Both the position numbers and the translations under genes were made by a program. The notes under the pieces were generated by a model that saw only the letters and a list, made by a program, of their open reading frames with translations, made no database searches and was not told the origin of the DNA. From the NCBI GenBank assembly GCA_902514875.1, contig CABXSY010000003.1:1-64000 (forward strand): a stretch of 64,000 nt of DNA, given 5' to 3'. Positions 1 to 9,517 of this stretch are shown here, piece by piece (positions within the stretch are counted from its first letter, which is position 1; each line of letters opens with the position of its first letter). This DNA comes from an uncultured Alphaproteobacteria bacterium. Its GTDB lineage: Bacteria; Pseudomonadota; Alphaproteobacteria; HIMB59; GCA-002718135.

Positions 1-1
1 A

Positions 2-1000
2 CATCTATCTGTAGACCACATATTATCTAATAAAGAAATTGAATTAATTATAAATTTGACAATTCCAGATGTTCACTTTGAAGTTTCAAAATCAATTCTT
101 GAATCTGGAAAACATTCTTATTCAGAAAAGCCATTGTCTATTAAGTTTGAACATGGTGAAGAGTTAGTCAATTTAGGTAATTCAAAAGGTCTGCATGTTG
201 GTTGTGCTCCAGATACATTTCTTGGCGCTGGTATACAGGAAGCAAAAAATATTATTGATCAAAATGAAATAGGTAAAATAAATCTTGGTAGTATTTCAAT
301 GGGTGTAGCTGGACATGAAATTTGGCATCCAAACCCAGATTTTTATTACAAATATGGTGGTGGTCCAATTCTTGATATGGGCCCATATTATTTTACTGCC
401 TTAGTAAATCTACTTGGTCCTGCTAAAAATGTTTTTACGCAATCAAGAACGGTTTATCAAAAAAGAGTTATTGGCAGTGGTGATAGACAAGGGCAAGAAA
501 TAGAAGTAGAAATTCCAACAACTTTAGTTTCTCAAATTGAATTTGAGAATGGTGCATTAATTGACTCATTTTTTTCTTTTGATGTTTGGAAACACAGTAA
601 GAATCACATTGAGTTATATGGTGATAAAGGTTCAATAAATATTCCTGATCCAAATATGTTTGGTGGTGATATTCTGGTTTGTAAATCAAAAAATGGAAAT
701 TGGGAAAATATAGATACCAAGAATAATAATTTAGGTAAAATAAATATTAAAAATAAATCTGAAAAAGCAAATGAGTCAGCGGGTATTGCTAACTATAGAG
801 GTATTGGTGTGAGCGAAACAGTTGATGCAATAAAAAATAATCGTTTAAATAGATGTAGTGGAGAATTAAGCCTTCACGTTTTAGATATATTAGATAGTAT
901 TATTACATCATCAAAAGAAAATAAAAAAATAGAACTTAGAAGTTCTATTAAAAATTTAAATTACTTCTCAGAAGATGAGATTAGTAATTTACTAAAGTGA
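2..1000 (+). CDS. Gfo/Idh/MocA family oxidoreductase, 5' end cut off by the window
   Basis: NAD(P)-dependent sugar or inositol dehydrogenase-like protein, probably cytoplasmic. The frame is open from base 2 with no start codon needed, so the gene begins before the window; the first TTG at 56 is not a true start. Visible hallmarks are the end of the Rossmann fold (NLTIPDVH), the family motif SEKPLS with its conserved Lys, and the GCAPDTFLGAG segment typical of this family. The C-terminal half carries the usual substrate domain (GGGPILDMGPYY). It lies 10 bases before a ThuA-like gene and 0.75 kb before xylA, so it is probably part of a sugar operon. The substrate cannot be told from sequence. 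Confidence 0.88.
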   Translation, partial: HLSVDHILSNKEIELIINLTIPDVHFEVSKSILESGKHSYSEKPLSIKFEHGEELVNLGNSKGLHVGCAPDTFLGAGIQEAKNIIDQNEIGKINLGSISMGVAGHEIWHPNPDFYYKYGGGPILDMGPYYFTALVNLLGPAKNVFTQSRTVYQKRVIGSGDRQGQEIEVEIPTTLVSQIEFENGALIDSFFSFDVWKHSKNHIELYGDKGSINIPDPNMFGGDILVCKSKNGNWENIDTKNNNLGKINIKNKSEKANESAGIANYRGIGVSETVDAIKNNRLNRCSGELSLHVLDILDSIITSSKENKKIELRSSIKNLNYFSEDEISNLLK

Positions 1001-1010
1001 AAGGAATAAA

Positions 1011-1724
1011 ATGAAAAAAGCTCTTATAGTTTATGGAGGTTGGCCTGGACATGAGCCAGAAAAATGTACTGAAATAATTAAAGGCATGCTGGAGCCTGAA
1101 GGATATGAGGTAAGAGCAGAATATCAAACTTCTGCATTTGCAGAAGACTATGTTCACGAAATGGATTTGCTTATACCTATAGTGACCATGGCCTTTCATT
1201 TTGATCCTAGAGGAGAAATAAAAAAAACTGCTGTTAATAATGTTATTAAAGCTGTGCACAATGGTTGTGGTCTTGCAGGTCATCACGGTGGAATGTGTGA
1301 TGCATTTAGACAATCAATTGATTGGCAGTTCTTAACAGGAGGTCAATGGGTAAGTCACCCAAATGGTATTCATGATTATAAAGTAAATATAACAAAAAAA
1401 GATGATCCAATTATGGAAGGCATTGAAGATTTTGATTACCATTCAGAACAATATTACATGCATGTGGATCCATTAAATGAAGTTTTAGCAACGACAACAT
1501 TTAAAGGTAACGAAGTTTGGAAGCTTGAACAAGAACCTGGCTCATCAAGTGGTGACGCATATACAACAGAATGGTTAAAGGGTGTAGAAATGCCAGTTGC
1601 TTGGAAAAGACGAATTGGGAAAGGAAAAATTTTTTATATTTCTCTTGGTCATTTTGCTCATGAATTAAACCACCCACAAATGAATAAAATTTATAAACGT
1701 GGTTTACTTTGGGCATCAAGATAG
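1011..1724 (+). CDS. ThuA-like domain protein
   Basis: A 237-residue protein of the ThuA (trehalose utilisation) family, a fold related to class I glutamine amidotransferases but without a clear catalytic triad. Supporting segments are AGHHGGMCDAF in the middle and the C-terminal block KGKIFYISLGHFAHE, both typical of ThuA-like proteins that accompany Gfo/Idh/MocA dehydrogenases. A Shine-Dalgarno-like AAGGAA precedes the ATG. It sits between the oxidoreductase and xylA in one direction. The biochemical role of this family is poorly defined; participation in sugar catabolism is inferred from the neighbours. Confidence 0.8.
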   Translation: MKKALIVYGGWPGHEPEKCTEIIKGMLEPEGYEVRAEYQTSAFAEDYVHEMDLLIPIVTMAFHFDPRGEIKKTAVNNVIKAVHNGCGLAGHHGGMCDAFRQSIDWQFLTGGQWVSHPNGIHDYKVNITKKDDPIMEGIEDFDYHSEQYYMHVDPLNEVLATTTFKGNEVWKLEQEPGSSSGDAYTTEWLKGVEMPVAWKRRIGKGKIFYISLGHFAHELNHPQMNKIYKRGLLWASR

Positions 1725-1747
1725 AGTAATATAATACAAGTAATAAT

Positions 1748-3061
1748 ATGAAAGAATATTTTAGTAAAATACCAGAAATTAAATTTGAGGGTAAAGAAAG
1801 TACAAATCCATTTGCGTTTAAATTTTACGATGAAAATAAAAAAGTTTTAGGTAAGTCTATGAAAGAGCATTTAAGATTTGCTACTTGTTATTGGCATACA
1901 TTTACTTGGCCTGGCCTTGATCCATTTGGCGGTCAAACATTTGATAGACCTTGGATGCAAGCAGGTGATGAAATGAAAATGGCTGAAATGAAACTTGATG
2001 CTGCATTTGATTTTTTCACCAAAATCAAAACACCTTTTTTCTGCTTTCACGATAGAGATATTTCTCCTGAAGGTTCAAATTATGCTGAGACACAAAAAAA
2101 TTTCTTTCATATTATAGATTTAATGGAACAAAAAATTAATGACTCAGGAATGAAATTACTTTGGGGAACAGCAAATGCTTTTTCTCATAAAAGATATATG
2201 AGTGGTGCATCTACCAATCCAGACCCAGAAGTTTTTGCATATAAAGCTGCACAAGTAAAAGATTGTATGGATGCAACGATGAGATTGGGTGGTCAAAACT
2301 ACGTTCTTTGGGGTGGAAGAGAAGGATACGAAACTATTCTTAATACTGACATGACTAAAGAAACAGCTAATCTTCAAAGATTTTTAGAATTAGTTGTTAA
2401 TTATAAACACAAGATAGGATTTAAAGGTCAAATTTTATTGGAACCAAAACCTCACGAACCAACTAAACATCAATATGACTTTGACTCTGCAACTTGCTTA
2501 GCGTTTTTACGAAAGGCAGGTTTAGAAAATGAGATTAAATTAAATGTTGAAGTTAATCATGCAACTTTATCTGGTCATAATTTTGAACATGAAATTGCTT
2601 ACGCAACTTCAAACAACGCATTAGGAAGCATTGATATTAATAGAGGTGATACTTTAATAGGTTGGGATACGGATCAATTCCCAAATAATCCTGCCGACTT
2701 AATTATGTCATTTTACTTTATTTTTAAGAATGGTGGCTTGGGTCAAGGAGGAATGAACTTTGATGCAAAAATAAGAAGACAATCTATTGATCCTGAAGAT
2801 TTATTTCATGCTCACATTGGGGGAATGGATGTATGTGCAAAAACACTTATTGCTGTTGAAAAATTAATGAATGATAATGTTATTCCTAAGTTTATTGAAG
2901 ATAGATATTCGGATTGGAATAAAGAATTGGGTCAGCTTATTCATAATAAAGACACTGGATTAGATGATATAAATAAAAAAGTAATCGACGATAATATTGA
3001 ACCAGAACCTCGTTCAGGAAGACAAGAATATCTGGAAAATATCTTTAATAAATATTTGTAG
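1748..3061 (+). CDS. xylA: Xylose isomerase
   Basis: Converts D-xylose to D-xylulose in the cytoplasm. At 437 residues it has the length of class II xylose isomerases. The catalytic His lies in FCFHDRDI (H101, the family position). Metal-ligand segments appear in order: LEPKPHEP, NVEVNHATLSGH, SIDINRGD with GWDTDQFP, and MNFDAKIRR. It is the third gene of the left-hand sugar operon. Xylulokinase, the next step, starts at 62801 on the same strand about 60 kb away, so the two are not one operon. Some homologues also isomerise other aldoses. Confidence 0.96.
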   Translation: MKEYFSKIPEIKFEGKESTNPFAFKFYDENKKVLGKSMKEHLRFATCYWHTFTWPGLDPFGGQTFDRPWMQAGDEMKMAEMKLDAAFDFFTKIKTPFFCFHDRDISPEGSNYAETQKNFFHIIDLMEQKINDSGMKLLWGTANAFSHKRYMSGASTNPDPEVFAYKAAQVKDCMDATMRLGGQNYVLWGGREGYETILNTDMTKETANLQRFLELVVNYKHKIGFKGQILLEPKPHEPTKHQYDFDSATCLAFLRKAGLENEIKLNVEVNHATLSGHNFEHEIAYATSNNALGSIDINRGDTLIGWDTDQFPNNPADLIMSFYFIFKNGGLGQGGMNFDAKIRRQSIDPEDLFHAHIGGMDVCAKTLIAVEKLMNDNVIPKFIEDRYSDWNKELGQLIHNKDTGLDDINKKVIDDNIEPEPRSGRQEYLENIFNKYL

Positions 3062-3103
3062 TTACTAATCATAAGTTTCTATACTAATTGATTTATAAAT
3101 ATT

Positions 3104-4033
3104 ATGAAAATTTATAAATTAGACACAGCATCAGATTTTGAAAAATTAAACCTTTGTCTCGCAATAGGTAATTTTGATGGAATTCATAAAGGGCACCAAG
3201 AAATAATAAATAAAATTAAGGAGATTGCATCAAACAATAATTTATTATCTTCTATAATGAGTTTTAATCCTCATCCTCGTATTTACTTTAATCAAATTAA
3301 TGAGCCTTTTAATATTTATACTCAAAATGATAAAATAAATTTTCTTGAACAATTGGGTTTAGATATATTTATAGATTTTACTTTTGATAACAATCTATCA
3401 GTATTATCAGCTGATGATTTTGTAACTAAAATTCTTATTGATAAATTAGACATTAAATACTTAGTTATAGGTACTGACTTTAAGTTTGGAAAAGACAGAA
3501 AAGGTAATTTTAAAACATTAGAAAAGTATACTGAAAAAAATAATTTTAATATTCATTTAATCGAACCTATTATGCTTGCTGATAAATCTGATAAATATTC
3601 ATCTTCAATAATTCGATCACAAATAAAAGAAGGTTATGTGGAAGATGTTACAGAGTCTTTAGGTAGGCCCTGGCATATGCATGGAACAATAATTGAAGGT
3701 GATAAAAGAGCTAGAGAAATCAATTTTCCAACTGCTAATATGATACCAGATCAACACATATTACCAAAAAGAGGTGTTTACTGTGTGGAAGTGCTATTAG
3801 AAGGCAAAAAATACAAAGGTATTTCAAATTTTGGTTTAAGACCAACAGTCGATGGAAGCAAACTCCTTCTAGAGACACATATGTTTAATTTTAGTGAAGA
3901 AATATATGGTAAAGAATTGACTGTTGAATTCCTTACATTTATTAGGTCTGAACAAAAATTTAATAATTTTGAAGAATTAACTAAGCAAATCAATAAAGAT
4001 ATAAATACAGCTAAAGAATATCATCAACTATAA
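3104..4033 (+). CDS. ribF: Bifunctional riboflavin kinase / FAD synthetase
   Basis: Makes FMN and then FAD from riboflavin. The N-terminal nucleotidyltransferase domain shows AIGNFDGIHKGHQEI (GxFDGxHxGH) near residue 20, and the C-terminal riboflavin kinase domain shows NFPTAN near residue 207 plus GVYCVEV. The length of 309 residues is normal. It overlaps ileS by one base (TAATG), the classical ribF-ileS-lspA order. No FMN riboswitch is visible in the 42 bases before it. Confidence 0.95.
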   Translation: MKIYKLDTASDFEKLNLCLAIGNFDGIHKGHQEIINKIKEIASNNNLLSSIMSFNPHPRIYFNQINEPFNIYTQNDKINFLEQLGLDIFIDFTFDNNLSVLSADDFVTKILIDKLDIKYLVIGTDFKFGKDRKGNFKTLEKYTEKNNFNIHLIEPIMLADKSDKYSSSIIRSQIKEGYVEDVTESLGRPWHMHGTIIEGDKRAREINFPTANMIPDQHILPKRGVYCVEVLLEGKKYKGISNFGLRPTVDGSKLLLETHMFNFSEEIYGKELTVEFLTFIRSEQKFNNFEELTKQINKDINTAKEYHQL

Positions 4034-6807
4034 TGGAATATAAAGATACAATTTTTCTTCCCAAAACATCTTTTGAAATGAGAGCTAATCTTCCCTCAAA
4101 AGAACCTGCAATAATAGAGGAGTGGGATAAAGAAAATATTTTTAAAAAGCTAAGAGATAAATCTAAAGGTAGAGAAAAATTTGTTCTTCATGATGGTCCG
4201 CCATACGCAAATGGACATATTCATATGGGAACTGCTCTTAATAAAATTTTAAAAGATGTTATTGTGCGAACACAACAAATGGCTGGTAAAGACTCTATCT
4301 ATGTTCCTGGTTGGGATTGTCACGGTTTACCAATTGAATGGAAAATAGAAGAAGAATATAGAAAAAAAGGAAAGAACAAGGATGATGTTCCAACTGTTCA
4401 ATTTAGGAATGAGTGTAGAGAGTTTGCAGAAAAATGGATCGATATACAAAAAAAAGAGTTTAGGCGACTTGGTGTTGAAGGGGATTGGGAAAATCCATAT
4501 CTCACAATGTCAAATCAAGCAGAAGCACAAATTGTTCGAGAGCTCGGAAAATTTCTTCTTGATGAAAGTTTGTATAAAGGAGCAAAACCAGTTCTCTGGT
4601 CTGTTGTAGAAAAGACAGCTCTAGCTGATGCAGAAGTTGAATATGAAGATCATACGTCTAACACTATATATGTTAAATTTTTAATTAAAAATTCTACCGA
4701 TAAAGATTTAATTGATTCTAATATTGTTATTTGGACAACAACTCCTTGGACTATTCCAGGTAATAGAGCTTTGGCTTATGGAAAAGAATTAGATTATTCA
4801 CTTATTGTTGTTGAAGAATTAGAAGAAGATAGTTTAGTCAAAAAAAATGATAAATTAATTTTCGCTTCAGAACTTGTAGAAAGTGTAACTGAAGAAATTG
4901 GAATTAAAAAATTTAGTACAAAAAAGAAATTTAAAGGAGATAATTTATCTTCTTGCGAATGTGAGCATCCATTTAAAAAATTGGGATATGACTTTATTGT
5001 AAAACCATTTCATGGAGACTTTGTAAATTTAGAACAGGGAACAGGGGTAGTTCATATAGCTCCTGGACACGGAGATGACGACTATGTTTTAGGGATAAAA
5101 AACAATGTTGATATTATCCAGACAGTACAAGATGATGGAAAATATAATCAACACGCTGTTGGTTTTGAAGGTGAACATATTTATAAAGTAGATCATAAAA
5201 TTGCAGATAAATTAGAAGAATTTTCAAAATTATTATTTAAGGGTACTCTTCGTCATAGCTACCCACATTCGTGGAGGTCTAAAGCTCCTCTTATTTATAG
5301 AAATACTCCTCAATGGTTCATTTCTATGGAAAAAAATAATCTAAGAGAGATTGCTCTTAAATCAATTGATGAAACTATTTTCTATCCACCTCAAGGTCAA
5401 ACAAGGCTTAGATCAATGATTGAAACTAGACCAGATTGGTGTGTGTCTAGACAAAGAGTTTGGGGTGTGCCTTTGCCATTATTTGTAAGTAAAAAAACTG
5501 GTCAACCTTTAAGAGATGAAAACATTATTAATAGAATAGCTGATATATATGAAAAAGAAGGAAGCAATACGTGGTTTACCGAAGATCCACAAAGATTTTT
5601 AGGGGATGAATATTCAATTGATGATTATGAACAGGTAAAAGATGTAGTTGAAGTATGGTTTGATAGTGGCTCTACACATGCTTTTTGTCTAGAACAAAGA
5701 GAAGATTTGAAATGGCCTGCATCTATGTATTTAGAAGGCAGTGATCAACACAGAGGATGGTTTCATTCATCTCTTTTGGAATCTTCAGGCACTAGAGGCA
5801 AAGCACCTTACGAAAGTGTTCTAACACATGGATTTGTTGTTGATGGAAGAGGACGTAAAATGTCTAAATCTTTAGGTAACGTTATTTCTCCAGATGATAT
5901 ATTAAAAAAATATGGAGTAGATATTTTAAGATTGTGGGTCGTTGCTTCTGATTATTATGATGATCTTAAACTTGATAATGCCATTCTCCAATCACAAGCA
6001 GAGTCTTATAGAAGAATAAGAAACACCTTCCGTTTTTTAATTGGTAATTTAAATAATTATAAGAATGAAGAGTCGATAGATGAGAAAGAGTTTCCAGAAT
6101 TAGAACAATATCTTCTTCATAGATTATGGGAAGTTGATCAAACTATTCAAAAATGTGTAAAAACTTTTAATTTTCATTTAATGTTTACCACACTTTTAAA
6201 TTTTTGTTCTAATGATCTTTCAGCTTTTTATTTTGATATTAGAAAAGATACTATCTACTGTGATAGTATAAATTCAATCAAAAGGCGATCTACAAGAACT
6301 CTTTTAAATATTATCTTTAACCATTTAGTAAGGTGGTTTGCTCCTTCTATTTCTTTTACTTCTGAAGAAGCTTGGAAAGCTATGGGAAATACTGAAAGTA
6401 TACATCTTCAAGATTTTTTAAATTGTAAAAAAGAATACCAAAATGATCAATTAAATGAAAAGTGGAATTTGATTAAGAATATAAGAAAAGTTTCTACGGG
6501 TGCTATTGAAAAAATAAGAGAAGAAAAAATTATACGTTCAAGTTTAGAAGCTCATTTGGATATATTTGTATCAAAAGAAAATTTTGATAAAGTTAATGAG
6601 GTAATGTTTGATGAAATTGCGATTACTTCATCATATAAACTGCATGAACTTGATGAAAATAGCCAGGGCTTTTCAATAGATGAAATTGAAAATGTAAAGG
6701 TACAATCATCAAAAGTTAGTGGTCAAAAATGTCAAAGATGCTGGAAATATGAAAAAGAATTAGTGAAAAATGAAATTTGCAATCGTTGTAATGATGCAAT
6801 AAGTTAA
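4033..6807 (+). CDS. ileS: Isoleucyl-tRNA synthetase
   Basis: Class I aminoacyl-tRNA synthetase charging tRNA-Ile, 924 residues. The HIGH motif is seen as PPYANGHIHMGTAL near residue 55 and the KMSKS loop as GRKMSKSLGN near 614. The CP1 editing domain includes VIWTTTPWTIPGN. The bacterial C-terminal zinc site is present as CQRCWKYE and CNRC. It is translationally coupled to ribF upstream (one-base overlap) and abuts lspA downstream with no spacer. Confidence 0.97.
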   Translation: MEYKDTIFLPKTSFEMRANLPSKEPAIIEEWDKENIFKKLRDKSKGREKFVLHDGPPYANGHIHMGTALNKILKDVIVRTQQMAGKDSIYVPGWDCHGLPIEWKIEEEYRKKGKNKDDVPTVQFRNECREFAEKWIDIQKKEFRRLGVEGDWENPYLTMSNQAEAQIVRELGKFLLDESLYKGAKPVLWSVVEKTALADAEVEYEDHTSNTIYVKFLIKNSTDKDLIDSNIVIWTTTPWTIPGNRALAYGKELDYSLIVVEELEEDSLVKKNDKLIFASELVESVTEEIGIKKFSTKKKFKGDNLSSCECEHPFKKLGYDFIVKPFHGDFVNLEQGTGVVHIAPGHGDDDYVLGIKNNVDIIQTVQDDGKYNQHAVGFEGEHIYKVDHKIADKLEEFSKLLFKGTLRHSYPHSWRSKAPLIYRNTPQWFISMEKNNLREIALKSIDETIFYPPQGQTRLRSMIETRPDWCVSRQRVWGVPLPLFVSKKTGQPLRDENIINRIADIYEKEGSNTWFTEDPQRFLGDEYSIDDYEQVKDVVEVWFDSGSTHAFCLEQREDLKWPASMYLEGSDQHRGWFHSSLLESSGTRGKAPYESVLTHGFVVDGRGRKMSKSLGNVISPDDILKKYGVDILRLWVVASDYYDDLKLDNAILQSQAESYRRIRNTFRFLIGNLNNYKNEESIDEKEFPELEQYLLHRLWEVDQTIQKCVKTFNFHLMFTTLLNFCSNDLSAFYFDIRKDTIYCDSINSIKRRSTRTLLNIIFNHLVRWFAPSISFTSEEAWKAMGNTESIHLQDFLNCKKEYQNDQLNEKWNLIKNIRKVSTGAIEKIREEKIIRSSLEAHLDIFVSKENFDKVNEVMFDEIAITSSYKLHELDENSQGFSIDEIENVKVQSSKVSGQKCQRCWKYEKELVKNEICNRCNDAIS

Positions 6808-7260
6808 GTGATAAAGATAGCTATACTAGTATCATTAATTTTTTTTGATCTTCTAACTAAGTATTTAATTCAAGATAATTTGTTTTTAAATCAATCAATA
6901 AAAATCAATGAATATTTTGATTTAGTTTATGTTCAGAACTTTGGTGTTTCTTTTGGTTTATTCTCTGGTTATGTTTCTTATTGGATATTAATACTTATAG
7001 CCTTAATAGTTGTTATATTAATTTTTTATTTATTTATTAAATCAGATAAACAACTAGAAAAACTGGCTTATTTCTTTGTTATAATTGGGGCTTTATCAAA
7101 TATCATTGATAGATTGATAAATAGTTATGTTGTTGATTTTATCTTACTACATTATAAAAATTTTTATTGGCCAGCATTTAATCTAGCAGATATCTATATT
7201 ACAATTGGAATTATCATGTTAATAATGAGTTTTTTTATAAAATCAAAAACAGTAAAATGA
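6808..7260 (+). CDS. lspA: Lipoprotein signal peptidase (signal peptidase II)
   Basis: Inner-membrane aspartyl protease that removes signal peptides from prolipoproteins. A 150-residue protein with four hydrophobic segments. The two catalytic Asp blocks are visible as SNIIDRLINSYVVDFI and FNLADIYI, and the NFGVSFGLF segment is the usual NxGxAFG region. The start is GTG immediately after the ileS stop. The next gene encodes a predicted lipoprotein, a likely substrate, and overlaps by four bases (ATGA). Confidence 0.95.
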   Translation: MIKIAILVSLIFFDLLTKYLIQDNLFLNQSIKINEYFDLVYVQNFGVSFGLFSGYVSYWILILIALIVVILIFYLFIKSDKQLEKLAYFFVIIGALSNIIDRLINSYVVDFILLHYKNFYWPAFNLADIYITIGIIMLIMSFFIKSKTVK

Positions 7261-7757
7261 AAAAAGTTATTTTTGTAATAATCATTTCCTCAATTTTTCT
7301 ATCTTCTTGTAATACTATAAGAAGTAGTGCTGGTGTAGAAAGAAAAGTAATAGATGAATATAATGTAGTTGAAAATCCTCCATTAGTAATTCCACCAAAT
7401 TTTAATTTACTACCACCTGATCAAATTGAATCAAAAGATATTGATGATACCGATACTGAGCTAGCAAAGGAAATTCTCTTTGGTCTGGATGAAGAAAGTG
7501 ATGAAACACCTTCTGAAAATTCTGTTATCGACAATATTTTAAAAGAAACTGAAGCAGATCAAGTAGATAATAGTATCAGGGAAGATCTTGATGGAAACTC
7601 AGAAGATGAAATAAGGCAAGATAATGCAGATGTTGAAAGTGAAAATATAGAAGAGCCAAAAAAGAAGAAAAGATTTTTCTTTTTCAACAGTAAAGAAGAA
7701 AATGAAGATGACGAAGAAGGTGAACCTAAAAAGAAAAAAAGATTTTTCTTCTTTTAA
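7257..7757 (+). CDS. DUF3035/BamF-like lipoprotein with duplicated basic-Phe motif
   Basis: A 166-residue predicted lipoprotein. The signal ends in a lipobox (FLSSC, Cys18). The segment after it, DEYNVVENPPLVIPPNF, matches the DUF3035 family, called BamF in alphaproteobacteria and linked to the outer-membrane BAM complex; the position after lspA is also typical. The second half is acidic and low in complexity. Its tail holds two copies of EPKKKKRFFFF (residues 133-143 and 156-166), the second ending the protein. The family assignment rests on the short N-terminal motif, so BamF identity is probable rather than certain. Confidence 0.75.
   Translation: MKKVIFVIIISSIFLSSCNTIRSSAGVERKVIDEYNVVENPPLVIPPNFNLLPPDQIESKDIDDTDTELAKEILFGLDEESDETPSENSVIDNILKETEADQVDNSIREDLDGNSEDEIRQDNADVESENIEEPKKKKRFFFFNSKEENEDDEEGEPKKKKRFFFF
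7653..7754 (+). repeat. Duplicated 11-codon motif in the BamF-like gene
   Basis: Codons at 7653-7685 and 7722-7754 both encode EPKKKKRFFFF. The copies differ at five third-codon positions (Glu, Pro, one Lys and two Phe codons), all silent. This points to selection on the peptide rather than a fresh DNA duplication. Confidence 0.9.
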
Positions 7758-7765
7758 TTTTATAA

Positions 7766-8965
7766 ATGGAAATAAAATACTTTAATTCAAATTTTGACAA
7801 AATCTCTCAAAATAAAGATACTGATCAAAGTATAACCAATTTAATAGAAAAACTTCCTTCTCTGAATATTGTTTCAGATAAAAATTTATTAGAAGAAACC
7901 ATAAAAATTTCAAAACAATTTAAAGAGAAAAAGGAAAAAATAATTGTATTTGGTACAGGAGGTTCAAATTTAGGAGCTAGAGCATTAAATAATATTATTT
8001 CCAATAATAAAATTATCTTAGAATTTTATGATAATGTTGACCCTATTAATTTTGAAAAAAATTTTCAAAATATTAATTTTGAGCTAACTGGCTTCTTAGT
8101 TATTTCAAAATCGGGTACTACACCAGAGACATTATCTCAATTTTCATGTCTCTATCAAAAGGCAATAGAAGCTAACAAGGTTGAAGATTTTTTTTCAAAT
8201 ACTCTAATCATAACTGAATTTAAAGAATCACCACTTTTTAAAATTGCAAAAGATAATAATTGTTTACTATTAGAGCATCATAAAGATGTTGGAGGCAGAT
8301 ATTCTATATTTACCAATGTTGGTATAGTTCCTGCAATCATTTCTGGATTAAATATAGATGCACTTTTTGGTGGAGCATCTGAAGTAATTAATAATATTGA
8401 TACTTACAAACCTTACAATCTTGGAAGATATTTAACTCAAAAAGAAAATGTAAAATTTACTAATAATGTTTTAATGACATATTCTGATTCACTTTATTTT
8501 TTTGGAAAATGGTATCTGCAACTTTGGGCAGAAAGTATTGGAAAAAATAATAAAGGTATTACAGCAATTCATTCAGTAGGGACCACTGATCAGCATAGTC
8601 AATTACAACTGTATTTAGATGGACCTAAAGATAAATATTTCACCTTTATCACTACAGATCATTCAAATAAGGGCATAAAAATTAATAATAATATGTTTGA
8701 AAATACCGATATTGACTATTTTAAAGATAAAACAATGGGGGATCTAATGGAAGCTGAACAGCGCGCAACCATTGAAACTTTTAAATTAAATAATTTTAGT
8801 TTTAGAGAAATCTATATTCCTAAAATAGATGAACAAAACTTAGGTAAATTATTATCGTTTAGTATAATAGAAACAATTGCTTCCTGTATGTATTTAGATG
8901 TTGATCCTTTCGATCAACCTGCTGTTGAACAAGGTAAAAAACTAACTAAAACTTATTTAAGATAA
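7766..8965 (+). CDS. pgi: Glucose-6-phosphate isomerase, short form
   Basis: Interconverts glucose 6-phosphate and fructose 6-phosphate. SIS-domain motifs are visible: VISKSGTTPETLSQF, GGRYSIFTNVGIVPA, HSVGTTDQHSQLQLY and the C-terminal QPAVEQGKKLTK. At 399 residues it is much shorter than the roughly 550-residue enterobacterial enzyme and lacks the extended N terminus, resembling compact forms in small-genome alphaproteobacteria. It starts 8 bases after the lipoprotein gene and overlaps the convergent rsmD by 9 bases. Confidence 0.92.
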   Translation: MEIKYFNSNFDKISQNKDTDQSITNLIEKLPSLNIVSDKNLLEETIKISKQFKEKKEKIIVFGTGGSNLGARALNNIISNNKIILEFYDNVDPINFEKNFQNINFELTGFLVISKSGTTPETLSQFSCLYQKAIEANKVEDFFSNTLIITEFKESPLFKIAKDNNCLLLEHHKDVGGRYSIFTNVGIVPAIISGLNIDALFGGASEVINNIDTYKPYNLGRYLTQKENVKFTNNVLMTYSDSLYFFGKWYLQLWAESIGKNNKGITAIHSVGTTDQHSQLQLYLDGPKDKYFTFITTDHSNKGIKINNNMFENTDIDYFKDKTMGDLMEAEQRATIETFKLNNFSFREIYIPKIDEQNLGKLLSFSIIETIASCMYLDVDPFDQPAVEQGKKLTKTYLR

Positions 8966-9517
8966 TTTAAAAATATAAATTATTGTTTTACCGTAAGTCT
9001 TTTTTTGAAGTAGATTTAAATTTTCTGGAATTACAATATTATCTTTCACACCAGTTTCTAAACCAATCACGGTAGTATTTTTAATATTGCTTGATAAATT
9101 TTCTAAAAGATTTGTTAAATTATACTTTGCATATGGTGGGTCAATATAAACAACTGAAATATTTTGAAATTCTATTTCTAATTTAGAATGAATAAGGTCT
9201 TCTTCATAAATTTTAAATTGATTATTTTTACAAATACTTAAACAATTTTTTTTTAAAATTTTAAGAACTTCAATATTATTCTCAAAAAAAATTACTTCAC
9301 TCATGCTTCTAGAAATTGCTTCTAAACCCATTGTGCCAATTCCTGCAAAAAGATCTAAAAAAATTTTATTTTTATATAATTCAATAGAATTTTTGATTGC
9401 ATAACTTTCAATAATTGAAAAAAAAGCTTCTCTTTTTAGAGAAGAAGTTGGTCTTACAAAATCATTAGTACTAGCTAATTTTTTTTGCTTAAATTTTCCT
9501 CCAGTAATCCGTATCAT
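8957..9517 (-). CDS. rsmD: 16S rRNA (guanine(966)-N2)-methyltransferase
   Basis: SAM-dependent methyltransferase acting on 16S rRNA, 186 residues. The SAM site is DLFAGIGTMGLEAISR and the catalytic motif is YIDPPYAKY (DPPY). The N terminus MIRITGGKFKQKKL is the usual RsmD opening. It is the last gene of a three-gene minus-strand operon with the pseudouridine synthase (4-base overlap), an arrangement common in alphaproteobacteria. Confidence 0.93.
   Translation of the reverse strand: MIRITGGKFKQKKLASTNDFVRPTSSLKREAFFSIIESYAIKNSIELYKNKIFLDLFAGIGTMGLEAISRSMSEVIFFENNIEVLKILKKNCLSICKNNQFKIYEEDLIHSKLEIEFQNISVVYIDPPYAKYNLTNLLENLSSNIKNTTVIGLETGVKDNIVIPENLNLLQKKTYGKTIIYIFKLS

Noticed and set aside
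3062-3103. FMN riboswitch before ribF
   Set aside because: The gap is 42 bases, far too short for the FMN aptamer, and shows none of its conserved segments.
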